Shown one piece after another: positions 11,578 to 23,469 of a DNA stretch of 64,000 nucleotides. Origin of the DNA: Cerrena zonata (lineage: Eukaryota > Basidiomycota > Agaricomycetes > Polyporales > Cerrenaceae). How positions within the stretch are numbered: the stretch's first letter is position 1; every line of letters begins with the position of its first letter. The stretch lies in the NCBI GenBank assembly GCA_038087015.1, contig JASBNA010000051.1:1-64000 (forward strand), in the 5' to 3' direction. The notes beneath the pieces are model-generated. The model searched no databases. It was given only the letters and a program-made list of their open reading frames with translations, and was not told where the DNA came from. Made by a program: the position numbers and the translations under genes.

Positions 11578-14550
11578 TCATTTGTTTCTCTCTTTCATAG
11601 CCCCAATGATCTCATCTTCCGGGATAAGATCAGCCACACCAGCCCAGGATCCAAGAACTGTGGCCGAACAAACTGACTCATTACTAAGAGCATGTTGGCG
11701 CTTTGAAACAGTCAAACCTCCGTGTGAGAATGCACACTCAACATCGGTTGAGGCCGCTAATGATATGTTCAATCAACTAAATACAAAGGCAATATCAATA
11801 AGTTAAAACATACCTGGTGCCAATAGAAAATCCAATGCCATTTGAGCTCGGGGGTCCCCGCCTACTAAGAGTGATGACCAGTATTGGATGGGGTCTGCAC
11901 ATCCACGGACCATAGGTGATTCCAAATATTCCGTCAACAGATCACCATCAGTCATGAGACTGAAGCTGTCAACGTCCAAGTGGTAGCATTTGCTACGCTC
12001 ATGAGCCTATAAATGATAAAATACATATCAGCAAAAATAGACCAGCATGATACTATATGGATTGTTTCTTACCGTTGCTTGGTCCTGAGCTTGTGACATA
12101 CTTTGAGAGCCAGTTGTTGTAGGTGATGGATGGTAATATTGCTCTCATTGTTCTCATAGGATATCTTTGGCAGTTTTGATCCAGCCATGCTCCCACTTAT
12201 GGTGTCGGAAGTATTATAACTTGTAGCGGGGGTGCATGACTAGAGTAGATATATTAGTAGGTACCCATATTTGTAGAAGAGACAGAGAGATAGACTTACT
12301 CATAGCGATATGATACATGATTGAATCGTCCGTCTTAGAGTAGTATTTATTGAGAACGTTGAGACCGCGCGCAGCAGCAACATGGACAGCTTGATGATTT
12401 GTGAGATCTGCAATTGCGTCTTCAAGAATCCCAGTACAGGAGTCAATCAAGGGAATCACTTCATGAAGAAGTGGCACCTTCGACTTCGAGACACATACAG
12501 TTGCCGCCAGGAAGGCCTACAATGTACGAGAGGATCTGTTAGAAACATACAGAAGATATCTAGAAATCTCATACCCCGAGGATATGCTCCAGCTGCGTCA
12601 AGATCCTCCACTCCAAGGGCTCCAACTTATATTGTTGAAGCCCTTTCTTACCACACTTATCATACTTCGATAGAGAGAGTAGCTTGTCGATTGCAAGGTG
12701 GAGGTACAGTGCACGCTCGATAACTTCAGCATGAGTGTTCCAGTGCATAGCCACAGCTCGCTTCATCTGTTGTGGAGCAATTTCTGCTTTCTCACATGAC
12801 AGCCTAAGATCCTCGTGCAGAGTGGTGAGTGCACGATATGAGTGGCTAATTCAACCAACTATGAGAAGGGGATAAGGTCGTTAACATCCTAGCTGTGAAT
12901 GGGACCACTTAAAACCATACCTTTGTTAATGCACAGTGTCCTGCCCTTCACTCAATGTCTGACAAAGCATGCTCTTGCTGCACCTCTGCAATAACTTGAT
13001 TGATGTCTATCTCATCGGCGGTGGCGGCATCACCATCGAGCTCATATTCAGCCTCGTTTCCATCACTAGCTTCGTTTGGGGAGTCTGATTCACCCGCTTG
13101 TATGTCAAAGGAGTCAAGTTCTCCGGAAGACTCATCATCCTCTGGTTCACAATCCTCAGATGTTCCAAGTTTACGAATAAAAGTGGAAAGAATAGCCTAC
13201 CAAGGTCAGGTTAGTATAAGTGATAGACAAGGATATTACAAAGGGAATACTCACCTTGACAACAAGGTTTAATATGTGCGCAAAACAATGAACCCTAGAC
13301 TCCTTTCCACAACGCCCACCCAAAGTGGTTTCAAGCTCGTCGATCAGAGTGTCGTTGTTAGACGCATTGTCACATGTAACTCCAAGGACCTTGAGCATGT
13401 GTGTGTCGTTAATCACACAGTAACAGAAGTAGATAACAATACCCTTACCTTATCCTCAATGCCATATTCCCTAAGGCAGTCGAGGAGCTTCTTGGAGAGA
13501 TATTTACCGGTGTGGGAGCTCTTAAGCCTAGAAAGCATCAGATGTGAGGAAAGAAGTAACACAATAAACAACTCACTCCATAAAGTCTAAGATGAATGAC
13601 TCGAGCTTGCCACCAATGACACGCTGAACAGTGATCCCAAGGAAAGAGATGACATTGGGGGATGTCCAGCTATCGATACAGATATGTATACAGCTTGGGT
13701 GTTTCTAACAGAAATACAATGAGTGACAGCAAACAGGTGAGATTGTTGGATTGGAGTATGTACTTGTAGATAAGCTGCTACCCTTGTTTGTACAAGCTTG
13801 AAGACAATTTTGACATCACGCAAGAGGGTTGTTGGATGAGGAACTTCGACATGAGCATATAGCATATGGAATATACGGAGGAGTTCTTCATCTTGGATGA
13901 TAGTGAATGGCCTATGTCGCCGCGAGACCCAGAGAGTGAGAAGGAATCGAAAGCCGGCTTTGCTGTATGTTGAACTGTGGGCAAAGCTTGCAATCATTTT
14001 GCTGGGTGAGGCTACCTTGCCCTCACAGGTGGAAATGTGGCGAACGAGGTTGCTGGTGGACTCATCGTGACATGTCCGGATTACCGCGATAGATCTGGGT
14101 GCAATTAGCATCATGAGAGAATGTGTTGTATAAACAAAAGTACGTACAGTGTGGTTTTGCATACAAAACGATACTTGATGAGACCTTTCTCGTTTAGTAT
14201 CTGGGGAGCCCGGAAATGCGAGTAGCAGTCCAACTTCCATTTAGCCTGTTGAAGTTCTGATACAGTTACAAGCGGTAAGCACCTAGAAGTCAGTGAGAGT
14301 CAAAGTGACATACTTAAGACCACCTCAGGGCTGCGAGTATCAGTCTTCATATGGTTCTCAAAGCGTACACGGGCAGTGTCTTTTGAGCTGGCTTTCTTCT
14401 TTTGGCCTTTGGGGGGTGCTATCTCTTCGACCTCAGAGCTGTCCCCACCCTGAGCTGGAGGGCGAGTAGCTGGGTGTTGGCGATTTGTGTCTTCATCATC
14501 ATTGCCAGACAGCTCTTGATGCTGCTGCTTATTACTACTGGTAGTAGACA
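11578..14550 (-). pseudogene. hAT family transposase, decayed
   Basis: Catalyses cut-and-paste transposition in the nucleus. The proposed start is ATG 14550-14548. Reading down the minus strand there is an acidic, Gln-rich N-terminus; a BED-type zinc-binding region (YRFVCKT, then a CHDESTSNLVRHISTC segment near 14090-14000); the first catalytic region IDSWTSPN near 13670; an SHTGKYLSKKL-type segment near 13525; the second catalytic region TCDNASNND near 13375; HCFAHILNLVVK near 13280; an acidic insert; the MHWNTHAEVIERAL segment near 12750; and the hATC region near 11770-11600 (AASTDVECAFSHGG). Several introns of 50-80 nt separate these. TGA codons lie in frame at 12950-12948, 12156-12154 and 12147-12145, and the frame shifts near 12820, so it is inactive. 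Confidence 0.75.
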
Positions 14551-15174
14551 TGAAGGGCAACAAGGGCAAATCTAGGCTGAGCAGGGTACTTATGAGTATC
14601 GTGGACTCAACACCGAGACCGGACACAAGCACACTCTGACCAATCGTGTCGAGTTGATAGCAGGACCATGACCCATGCATGTGTACCAAGCACAGGTCTC
14701 GATTTCTTGAACCCAGTAGCGAAGATTTTGGGATGCATAATCATACAGCCAGGTTCTAGAGCAAGTGAGAGCATCAGGATGAGAAAGCGGAGGCAGATAG
14801 TAGGTACGTCGAAAGTAGTCTCACCGAACATAAAAGCAAGCTTGAGCCTGCTGATGCAAGCTTCAGGTTGACAGCTATATTTCCATGGTCCAAGAAGTGT
14901 ATGTGTTTATACAAATATAGAGAGTACTCACTCAATAATGTTGTGTACAAACGTATATGGAACTGAATGATTGCAGAGGTGAGTAGTGTCTAAACACAGT
15001 ATCCGAAGCCACACCGCATGTGCAGCAGAGCTCCGCAACAGGTTAAACTGTCTCAAGGTGTTATTTTCGAGTGGTTAATTCAATCCTCTGTCAACGTTTA
15101 TACTCGTAAGCTCGAGTGGACTTACAATAAATATGGTCAAGCTCTGACTTCTATGGAAATTGATTTCCAAAGCC

Positions 15175-16153
15175 CCGCTATGTATGTATTGCCAGCATCG
15201 AATTGTTCTGGTGTAGCATCTAACCCTCCAGTGTACAGTCAAAATTGGTACGTCTAGCACACAAGGACTTGGAAAGGATAACCTCGAATAGCCTAAACAA
15301 ATTCACAATACAAAGTAAGTGTTTCTTTGCAATACTAATTCATACAGTTGACTTTACTCATGATAACAGTTCCCAGATGCCTGCAGATCATCTACAAGTG
15401 GTACCGACATGGTGGCTGTCCTCTTTTGAAGTAGCGCGACGCCAACAGCGCATTCTTCAATGCATTGGAGTTCTAATTGAGTTCCTTATGCGCAATGAGA
15501 ATGCTAATGAGCGCCAATGTCTGGAATATGCATATCGCCTGCGTCTTTGCTTTGAGAGCCCAGCTGTGTGGGAATGTCTTGAACGTCTCCTCTCTCTGGC
15601 TCGCCATGAGTGGCCGGTAACTATTCTAACTATTTATATTCGATTTAGTGTACTCATGCTTATAATCTCTCAGGTATTATTTAGACCACTTATGCCTCAT
15701 TCATCTGATGATGGGTTACCTGGGATGGTTCTGCCTATCACAGATTTATTACATGACCCTATGTATATTTCTGCTTGTCACACTGAGGTACTAGGTAATA
15801 GTGCAGGAGGTAGTTCTGAGAGTTTAGAAGGAGAGGAAATGGTTGAGGATGACATTCCTGAGATGGTCACTGACTCTGAGGAAGATTTGTAACATATCTG
15901 TCTACATATAGTACCTTCTTTGATATAAAGTACTCATGGGTTATGAGTTTATATGAGACTCATGGATCCACTGGGAGCCACGGGTATTTGATGTAAGTAC
16001 TCATAGGTACTCGATAATTTGTGGGTACTTGGACTTGTGGGTTTGAGTCATTAACTGACTTGACCCATACGGATCTGAGTAGTGCTGCCCAGCTTTGAAA
16101 TACCCACAGGTCGAGTCTGAGTAGAGCTGTGGGTAGACTCATGCAGAGCTTTA
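15175..16153. repeat. Right arm of the 979-bp inverted duplication
   Basis: Complement of 10336-11314. It carries the plus-strand frame 15245-15892, an AT-rich 3' tail, subterminal ACCCACAAGT/ACTCATGGGT repeats and the terminus ending at 16153. It is the natural right end of the hAT element starting at 11315, so the left arm is the duplicated copy. Confidence 0.85.
15245..15892 (+). CDS. Unrecognised hAT-associated protein, right-arm copy
   Basis: A 215-codon frame containing two likely introns, 15315-15369 and 15617-15673. The product has a PTWWLSSFEVARRQQRI segment, a helical block rich in Arg, Asn and Cys, and a strongly acidic tail ending EEDL. Sequence upstream from about 15018 is also open in places and may hold earlier exons. 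It points away from the transposase, so the element would have two divergent genes. Possible roles are an accessory protein or a second, diverged transposase piece. I do not recognise a domain, and the exact splicing is unresolved. Confidence 0.4.
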   Translation: MVRLAHKDLERITSNSLNKFTIQSKCFFAILIHTVDFTHDNSSQMPADHLQVVPTWWLSSFEVARRQQRILQCIGVLIEFLMRNENANERQCLEYAYRLRLCFESPAVWECLERLLSLARHEWPVTILTIYIRFSVLMLIISQVLFRPLMPHSSDDGLPGMVLPITDLLHDPMYISACHTEVLGNSAGGSSESLEGEEMVEDDIPEMVTDSEEDL

Positions 16154-16645
16154 GCACATGCAGAAGCACAAAGTATAGGTGATAATACAGATATCCTTCA
16201 TTAATCTATTCAACTTGCGCCTTGATCAGGGTCTGGTATTGGTGGGCAACATACCTGTATGGACACGGGTGCTTCCCACCTGGCAGGTGTCACTTACTCC
16301 ACAAGGTTTGCTGTTTCCTAATGGTGAACAAGGCATTTCGAAGTCAAATGCTTTCCGACATGATCGACATCTCTAGTCAGTCTTCTGGATCTCCTTCTGA
16401 TGCATCGCTGTCATGCTCCCACACATAGATCGGAATGGGATTGGACACCTGTAGGCACACTCCAAATCCTTCCACGGAGGAAGGACCAGCATCGACTTCC
16501 AGACCTTCAACCATCCTGTCCTAGGACTGCACCCCATGTTTTCTCCCATCGAATTCAAATTCCCATCGCACAGGCCTATGTAGCAGTCATCATGATGACA
16601 TACACACCGAGAACTACGGATGTCCTCAACATGTCCGAGGAATAG
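16154..16645 (+). pseudogene. Probable 3' part of the interrupted retroelement frame
   Basis: Starting directly after the hAT end, a frame runs to TAG at 16643-16645. It has five stops on the way: TAA at 16202, then TGA, TAA, TGA and TGA before 16365. Every one of these can arise by C-to-T change from CAA or CGA. The last 82 codons are clean. The codon phase matches the frame ending at 10335 if the hAT block is removed without a target duplication, which could be chance. It is likely the end of the gag-protease polyprotein. Confidence 0.35.
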
Positions 16646-17371
16646 GGCAGAGCGCAGAGAATATGTACTTTTATTGTACGCCTCATGTGTAACTAGATCC
16701 TACTATTCCTACCGAGCTTCCTTGTTTCCATTGTCACATTGACTACTACAGCATTATTCCATAAAAATAAATACACACACATATTATGAAATTGATATGC
16801 CATTTCATCATGCTCATTTTAATAGTGCTATTGTTGCCTCATGTCTCAATGGTGTGCATAGTGAAATGACTTGGATTTGATTTGAGTATGTACTCTTCGA
16901 GAACTTCTTTTTGTTCTGGGTATAGCTGGAATGTTTAGACCTCCTAATTCGAATGACGTCAATAATCCCACCGCATGTTTTGATATACAATGTGTCGAGA
17001 TGCTGTCAGTCCCTCGAATTATTCCATCTTGCTCCGCAAACTAACCTTTTGGGGAGTATAAGATTCGAATTTCTGTGGAAAGTTGAATGTCGACTGTCAG
17101 GATTCAGCAGATGGTTGTATATGAAAGATAGTAGTGTATATTTTATTGCAAGAGTCTTCTGGTCCGAGTCAATGAAATATTTTACGATAGAGATTGAGTG
17201 TTGTGTTGTTCAACAGGGACTATGTAATGTTTACTCGTCGACTGCATATCCAGATTTTGAGTTGAAGCTGTCCCGAAGTACTCCGGGTTGCAGCCAAAAA
17301 CGGAGACTGTATCAAACTTCTCATGCTTTTTATAAAGCTGTCCTTGTCTGCAATACATCAAAGGACATCTT
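16646..17371. other. Gap between retroelement tail and composite transposon
   Basis: AT-rich sequence without a recognisable gene. No copy of the candidate 5' LTR was seen here, so the retroelement lacks an identifiable 3' LTR. A frame at 16953-17396 (147 codons) crosses into the terminal repeat of the next element and has no recognisable content. Confidence 0.45.
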
Positions 17372-17389
17372 CATCAGGAAAAACTGTAA
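17372..17389 (+). repeat. Candidate left terminal inverted repeat
   Basis: CATCAGGAAAAACTGTAA, paired with the complement at 27202-27219 at 16 of 18 positions. An AT-rich region (17390-17955) rich in GCTAT motifs follows and holds no gene. Confidence 0.45.
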
Positions 17390-17955
17390 TCACTAATTAA
17401 TATTAACTTGGTATTATAGCAATATATATAACTATATTATTCTAACTCTCTACTATAAAGTTGTCTACCTGTTATAAAGTGCTATCTTTAGTAATATCTT
17501 GCTGATTATATTGATAATACTCTATTCTCCTTAGTTTGGGGCTACCTTTATATTATATTTGCTATCAATGATATTCACACTCACTAGATATTCATTCTAT
17601 AGTATCTCTGCTAATTCCCATTAGTTGTATTGTATTTACTACATTCAAGCTATTTTTCTATTATTTCTACTATTCTTGTCGGTTTTCTACTATCTGTATA
17701 CTATGTTGTCAGTATACCATCTAATATGCTACTATATATATTACTTCTACCTTACCACTGTTAATTTCTACTACATCTGCTATTACTCCTAACTTCATAC
17801 TATTTTTGTATTAACTTTCTTAGGCCTAAGCTATTTTTTTAATACTTATGCTAATTCTTCTATACCCAGCTTATTTATTTGATACTCACATTAATTTTTG
17901 TTATATCTGTGCTATTTATTGAATATATAGCTCAATTTTTATTTTGGGAGAAAAT

Positions 17956-20900
17956 CTATATAATAGTATGATAGGCATGTCTGTCTGATAGAGAGTTTAC
18001 ATAAAATGTATCATAAAGATCTAAAACATTATCTGTTGTCCATGTATCTGGAACTCTGGGACCAAATTTAGGGAGAAGCTGGACACTTCTACATATATGC
18101 TCTAGTGAAATAACACTTGCTTTTCTGATGTCATTCTGAAGAGGTTGTTTTATCATATAGAACCCATAATTTGGTCTTGGTGAAGCAGTAAAATCTGAAA
18201 ACCACTCAACATAAATAAGATGTGGAGGTGGTGGAGTTTTGAGCATATCTACAAGTCTTGGAGGAAGAGTAAAGATAATCTTGATCTGCCCTACACGGTA
18301 ATCTATATAAGTTAAAAGCATTCAGGTTAGCATATTGAAATTGTAAAAGATTGAGAGGTTATACCCTTGACTCCTTGATAAGGTCCTATTCCAGTATGCA
18401 AATGTACCAGAACTGTATCAAATCGTGCAGAAACTACTGGTTTTGATTTCTCTTTAGGCTTGCGAGCAGGATAGGCATGAATAATATCAAATTCATCTGA
18501 CATAAGCCTATGTTCATTTGGATTTCCAAGCCAAAGTTTGAACTTGTGAAAAACAGGAAGTCTCTGAGTATGAAATACAAAATCAGATGCTAATCTTTCC
18601 ACCTGAGCAGTGGTAGCTTGAGGGTTATTATGCTGAACTAGATATCGTGCAAGAGCATCTCGAATATATGGAGCATGATAATTCCTCTCAAGAAGATCAA
18701 ATGAAACCTTGCCTAAAGGTCGCTTGGCAATTTTCATATGAGGAGGCAGAGGTAGATGAAGAGAGACATATTTTGGAAGAGGTGGTTTACCAGCTACCCT
18801 CCATTGAACAAATTGACTATGGTGAATAATCTTCTCTTTGTGCTCTAGCCATTTGGTCATCTGAGCAAACTCATCTTTGTGATTAGTTGCATCATAAGCC
18901 TCTTTGGCATAGTCAATATGAAGTCGTTCAGTATAAGAAGTATTGAAGTTGTCAGGTGAACCAAGCCAATGGATCATGTCAGGATAGTGTTTGAGAAAAT
19001 GAAGCTTGGGAAAGTTGAAGTCCTTTCAAATTCCAAGCTCAACAAAGATATGTTTATTATCATGAAATTGCTTGAGTGCATTTTCCATACACTCTAGAGT
19101 TTCCTTAGAGTGAACAGGAAACTGAGCAATATAGATAAAATCCAAAATTCCCCAAGTTGCTCTGATAAGGCGAATAGGAGATTGTCCACCTGGAAGAGGC
19201 AGATCAATAATAAGGCCTATTATGATCTTAGCAATCTCAGCATGTTCCTTGCCTGTAATCTGAGATAGATGACTAATCCCATTTTTGAAATGTTGTACAT
19301 GATGATTAGGTGGAAGACTTCGGCATCTGGCATCAATTTCTTTTTCACTATAAGCAGCCAAGATCCAGGAGACAAGATGTTTGATTAGTCCCTGATGAAG
19401 TTGGTGCAAAATATCAGGAGGGATACAAAGGTAGATATTGGCCCATGGAAGATTTTTCCAAAAAGGATATGGAATAGGTTTGATATTTGCCTCTTTGCAA
19501 GCTTCAGCAAAGTGATGAGGGTTTGTTTCAAAGACATCTAGAGCCCTTTTGACTTTGTCTATATCTCTCATAGGAGAGTTATCATCAAGATTGCCAAAAT
19601 CCTTTGATTTAGCCAAGCATATTGGACATTCCATTAGCTTGCACCCAGTAACAGCAATATGCTCCATATAGTCACCAGGATGAGCAGCATAGATAGGGTA
19701 ACAATGATGCACATCTCCATTGCCTCTAGCTATTAGTATTCCATTTTTTCCAGCTTGTATTAGAGGCTCAAGAATATGGCCAAAAGCTGCATGGATGATA
19801 TTGGCAACCATACGACGATGAGCAGCATCACTAGAGATATGTTCCAGCTTGGTAGTTGGAAGATATGCAAGTAAAATGTGGGCATGATGAGATGGTTTGC
19901 GCCTAATCTCCTTTGGAATATTCCCAATAGCAATATAAACTGGGTATGCAGTTTTTCCTCCAACTAGAGTGACTTGAGTTTTGTCAGAGGAAATAATCAC
20001 AGGAATAATAGTTGCACCAGGGCTTTTGGCTTCCAATTGCTCCTAAAATATATTATTCAAATTTACCAAATTTATAACTTATAAATAATTGATTTTATTT
20101 ACCTGAGTATACCACCACCATCGAGCAGTGTGCATATCATGATAGACCTGAGAATCCTTAGAATCATTAGTGAAATGAAACTCAGGAACAAAAATAAGAT
20201 GAGGGTCAAATAGTGCATTACCAAAGAGTGCTTTAATACACTCAATGACATCACAATAAAACACCTCAAAACGCTCTCCATCAAGAATTACTGGGTGACA
20301 AGAAAAGGATGGCCAATTGCTTGGTAAATGAGCATCAATAATTGCATTTAGCTCCTGTGTGGTTTTGAACTGAAGTCCTAATGTCTCAGGTAGCTATCCA
20401 ATATTGGTTAACAAAAGCCACTATAAGAAGAAACTAACTCACCCCTTCAATAGCTAAAAGTTCATTCAGTGCATTAGACCCAGGTCCACGCAGCTTAGCC
20501 CAGCAAGCTATCTCCCAGTTAAGGTGATTAGTAAATGGTACATAGGGATTTTGCTGATTATCAGAAATCCCATATCCATATTTTGTATTTGCATCTTGTC
20601 CTTGTCTGTTAACTGGAGCCCCTGCTGCTAGAGAAGGAAATGAGTGTACATGCACATTTCGATGAAGAGCATCTTCAACTGCTTGTTGACCTCCAAGTGA
20701 TGCATCTGGTATATCATCATCAGATTCTAGCTCTGGTTCAGGGTCTGAAAGGTGTAGAATTGGTGATGACACCCTATCATTCATCTCATACCTGCAATCT
20801 GTCAGAGCAGTGTATGATATTTTTATCCTAATTACTTACACATTGTAATCCTCTTCATTTCTAGAGAAATCATCTTCATCATCATAATCCTCTTCATCAT

Positions 20901-21174
20901 CTGGATTGTAAGGATTTTCCTCTTCAAAGCCTGGAAAATCATCTACTTGATACCCAGCACCATAGAGATCACCAGCAAATTGAGCTGGAGGCTCAACATC
21001 AACATCCATTTCATCTTCCTCTGCATGATCCACATCATCTTCATCAGATGATATTGCAGTTCCATAAACAACCTCTCGATAAGCAATACATCGTGGATCT
21101 TGAGACTGCTGATAATGGGATTGAAGGCCTTGGTTGGTCCTCAAAATGGCAGAGCACCCTTCACAGGCAGGCAT
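17956..21174 (-). pseudogene. Plavaka transposase (CACTA-related), one nonsense codon
   Basis: Mediates cut-and-paste transposition. Five exons join in phase: 21174-20840, 20791-20443, 20393-20103, 20042-18365 and 18302-17956. They total exactly 1000 codons. ATG 21174 was chosen because it precedes the N-terminal zinc finger (CEGC...HYQQSQDPRC) typical of the family. An acidic linker follows, then HDMHTARWWWYTQ, the GATIIPVIISSDKTQVT and PVYIAIGNIPKEIRRKPS core signatures, CPICLA, PPDILHQLHQGL, and the C-terminal ERLHIDYAKEAYDATNHKDE block. These agree in order and spacing with Plavaka proteins. A single TGA (19028-19026) interrupts the frame in front of KDFNFPKLHF, where the family has Arg; CGA to TGA explains it. 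The gene is otherwise intact, so the loss looks recent. It is divergent from the DUF6532-like gene. Confidence 0.85.
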
Positions 21175-22540
21175 GACACACAATGTTGATATCGATGAAC
21201 AGACAAGGTGTGTATTGAAACTAGTTGATGTAAGAGCCCAAATATCTAGTTCACTCCTGCAACCAAGATTTACGACACCGCCTGTTATACTACAATGCTT
21301 TAAAAAAGAAGGTACAAATATAGGTGGTGGTGATGGAGGGAGTTGAACATATCAATAGATGGGTGGCTAGGCAGCGAGGATGGGTAGGTTGATAGTGTGT
21401 GAGCGTGAGGGGGAAGGTGTAAACAGGGTACAGTCAAATGGACGCCCCACGCACTAGAAAGTAAACTTATTGTGAGTCATAAGATGATATAGAAATGATA
21501 CGATGACTTACCCCAAAGGTATCCGGTGTGTGGCCACGTTCAAGATATGTGAACTTGGGTGGCAGGGGATGGGGGTGGACAACAGAGACACAGAGAGTGG
21601 TAGAGAAAGATCATGGAGTGGTGGATAGAAATGGCTTAATGGAGAATGGAAGAGGAGATATGAGGGGGTGGGAGCAGGTGGTGGAAAAATGCACGGAAAA
21701 CAGGGGCGGACTCGACCCAGAGACGATAATCAAGAAGTCCGAGTTGACAAGGGACTTGATGAGAGTGGCGAGTACACGAGACTCGCGTCGTGAGATGATG
21801 TGTGACAATAAGGGGCTGTTGGGAGGGAAGATGGGAGGGACAAGTTCCAAGGAGAAGACGAGGATTTGGAGACGAGTCTAGTAGGGGATAAGGAGGGTAC
21901 TGGTTGAGATATGTGATGAGGGAATGGGAGGGGGGGTTGTTGAGATGTGTGATGAGGGAACGAGGGGAATGTTGAGATGTGAGATAGAGGCGGCGATGTT
22001 GAGAGACAAAGGGAGACGTCGAGAATCGAAATGAAGGTTGATCATGACGATCGAATGTGATCATCGTTCCACAGCAGGTGTGATCGAGGTCGAGGGGACG
22101 TTGAGAGTCGAAAACAGAGTGAGTGATGCCAGTTGTTCAACAACGACCGGCGTAATAGTATTCCTAGGAAGGGATAGATGACTCAGATAGGTAAGCTTGA
22201 AGGAGGGACTGAGAACTTACCTGCTGGTCATGTCCACACCAAGGCACTAACACCAGACCAACCGAGGTGAGTTCAAGGTAGAACTGACGAGCTCGCAGTC
22301 AACGGGAGAGACGAAGGGAGGAAGAATGGGGGGACGAGAACAATAAGACAGACGAGACAAGAAACAAGCACACGCACAAGCCTTATTGCTTGCTGCATTG
22401 AGCGCCCATCATTTTCTGGCCCTTGACTCGTCTCTCAACTCATCTCTCGACTCGTCTTTTTTATTGCTTTCCTTACACTGATAATCTTTCCTTCATTTAA
22501 TTCACTCTTTTTTAATCTCTTCATTCTCCTACTCTCCTTT
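21175..22540. promoter_or_regulatory. Shared divergent promoter region with purine-rich repeats
   Basis: This 1.37-kb region separates the starts of the Plavaka transposase (minus) and the DUF6532-like gene (plus). From 21350 to 22330 the plus strand is strongly purine-rich. Imperfect tandem units of the form GTTGAGATGTGTGATGAGGG lie at about 21900-22000. The last 150 bp before 22541 turn pyrimidine-rich (TTTTTTATTG, CTCTTCATTCTCC), as in fungal core promoters. No separate gene was supported. Confidence 0.5.
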
Positions 22541-22755
22541 ATGTCTCAACGCATTCAAGAAACCTCACACGCGGCGACACCGCATCCCTCCAATGGCCCC
22601 AACGAGCCCGATCGAGTTCAAACGCGAGCTCAGAGAGCTGCGAAGGCTAATCAGAATGGCACGAAACGGAAGGTCGATGAGATCGCCAGCCAACCGCAAA
22701 GTGAGTACTGCCTGTACTCATCAACACCAGCTCACTAACCCATCATCTTAGCGAA

Positions 22756-23469
22756 CACTGGATCGTGGCCCAAATTTTAGGCTTCATAAAAGTAAGGTCA
22801 AATTTTATAAAAAGTCTCTTACAAAATATGATTTTAAGCACCTAAAAATTGTCAAAAAATGCAGAATTTCAGCAAAATTTGATGAATCATAAAATCCTTG
22901 GCTAATTCAGACTTTTGTATCTAATTTTTAGACTTTAGAAATATTGAATTTTTGTTTATTTTTTATTGGAGAAAAGTTTACTATACAAAATTCAAAATTT
23001 TGATACACTTTTATTTCCCTAGAAATCATAATATAATTGTATATATCAAAATAAAGTGTTATAAATAGAGAGCCTAGAGAGAAGATATAGACTACTATTG
23101 TTGGTAAATCATAGTCTCTGTCAATTATACTCTCTGATAGAGATATTTAAGTATGCAATATCACTGACCTTTCCAAATTAGCAGTTTAAATTTTATATCA
23201 CTTTTGGAGAAGCAAAAGTGCATCAAAATTTGAAATTTTGTATAGTAAACTTTTCTCCAATAAAAAATAAACAAAAATTCAATATTTCTAAAGTCTAAAA
23301 ATTAGATACAAAAGTCTGAATTAGCCAAGGATTTTATGATTCATCAAATTTTGCTGAAATTCTGCATTTTTTGACAATTTTTAGGTGCTTAAAATCATAT
23401 TTTGTAAGAGACTTTTTATAAAATTTGACCTTACTTTATGAAGCCTAAAATTTGGGCTACGATCCAGTG
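22756..23469 (+). mobile_element. 714-bp fold-back MITE, copy 1
   Basis: Terminal repeats begin CACTGGATCGTGGCCCAAA and end with the complement. The inverted arms extend for about 300 bp each around a centre of under 200 bp. It is flanked by GAA (22753-22755 and 23470-23472), a 3-bp target duplication as in CACTA-like elements. There is no coding capacity. It sits 4 nt inside exon 2 of the DUF6532-like gene. Confidence 0.85.

Larger units (their letters stand above)
11315..16153. mobile_element. hAT transposon, 4839 bp, two divergent genes
   Basis: The ends match as inverted repeats: TAAAGCTCTGCATGA at 11315-11329 and its complement at 16139-16153. Inside are a hAT transposase on the minus strand and a second spliced frame diverging on the plus strand. 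The left subterminal region (11330-11480) is dense in ACTCATGGGTA, ACCCACAGGT and TACTCACAAGT repeats, the usual style of hAT transposase-binding sites. No 8-bp target duplication is visible for 11315/16153, nor for 10336/16153. The whole 10336-16153 block therefore looks like a rearranged product rather than a clean single insertion. Confidence 0.65.

Noticed and set aside
16646..17371. 3' LTR of the gag-protease element
   Set aside because: No stretch shared with 4870-6080 was found.
16953..17396. 147-codon plus-strand frame
   Set aside because: It runs across the candidate transposon terminus and has no recognisable content.
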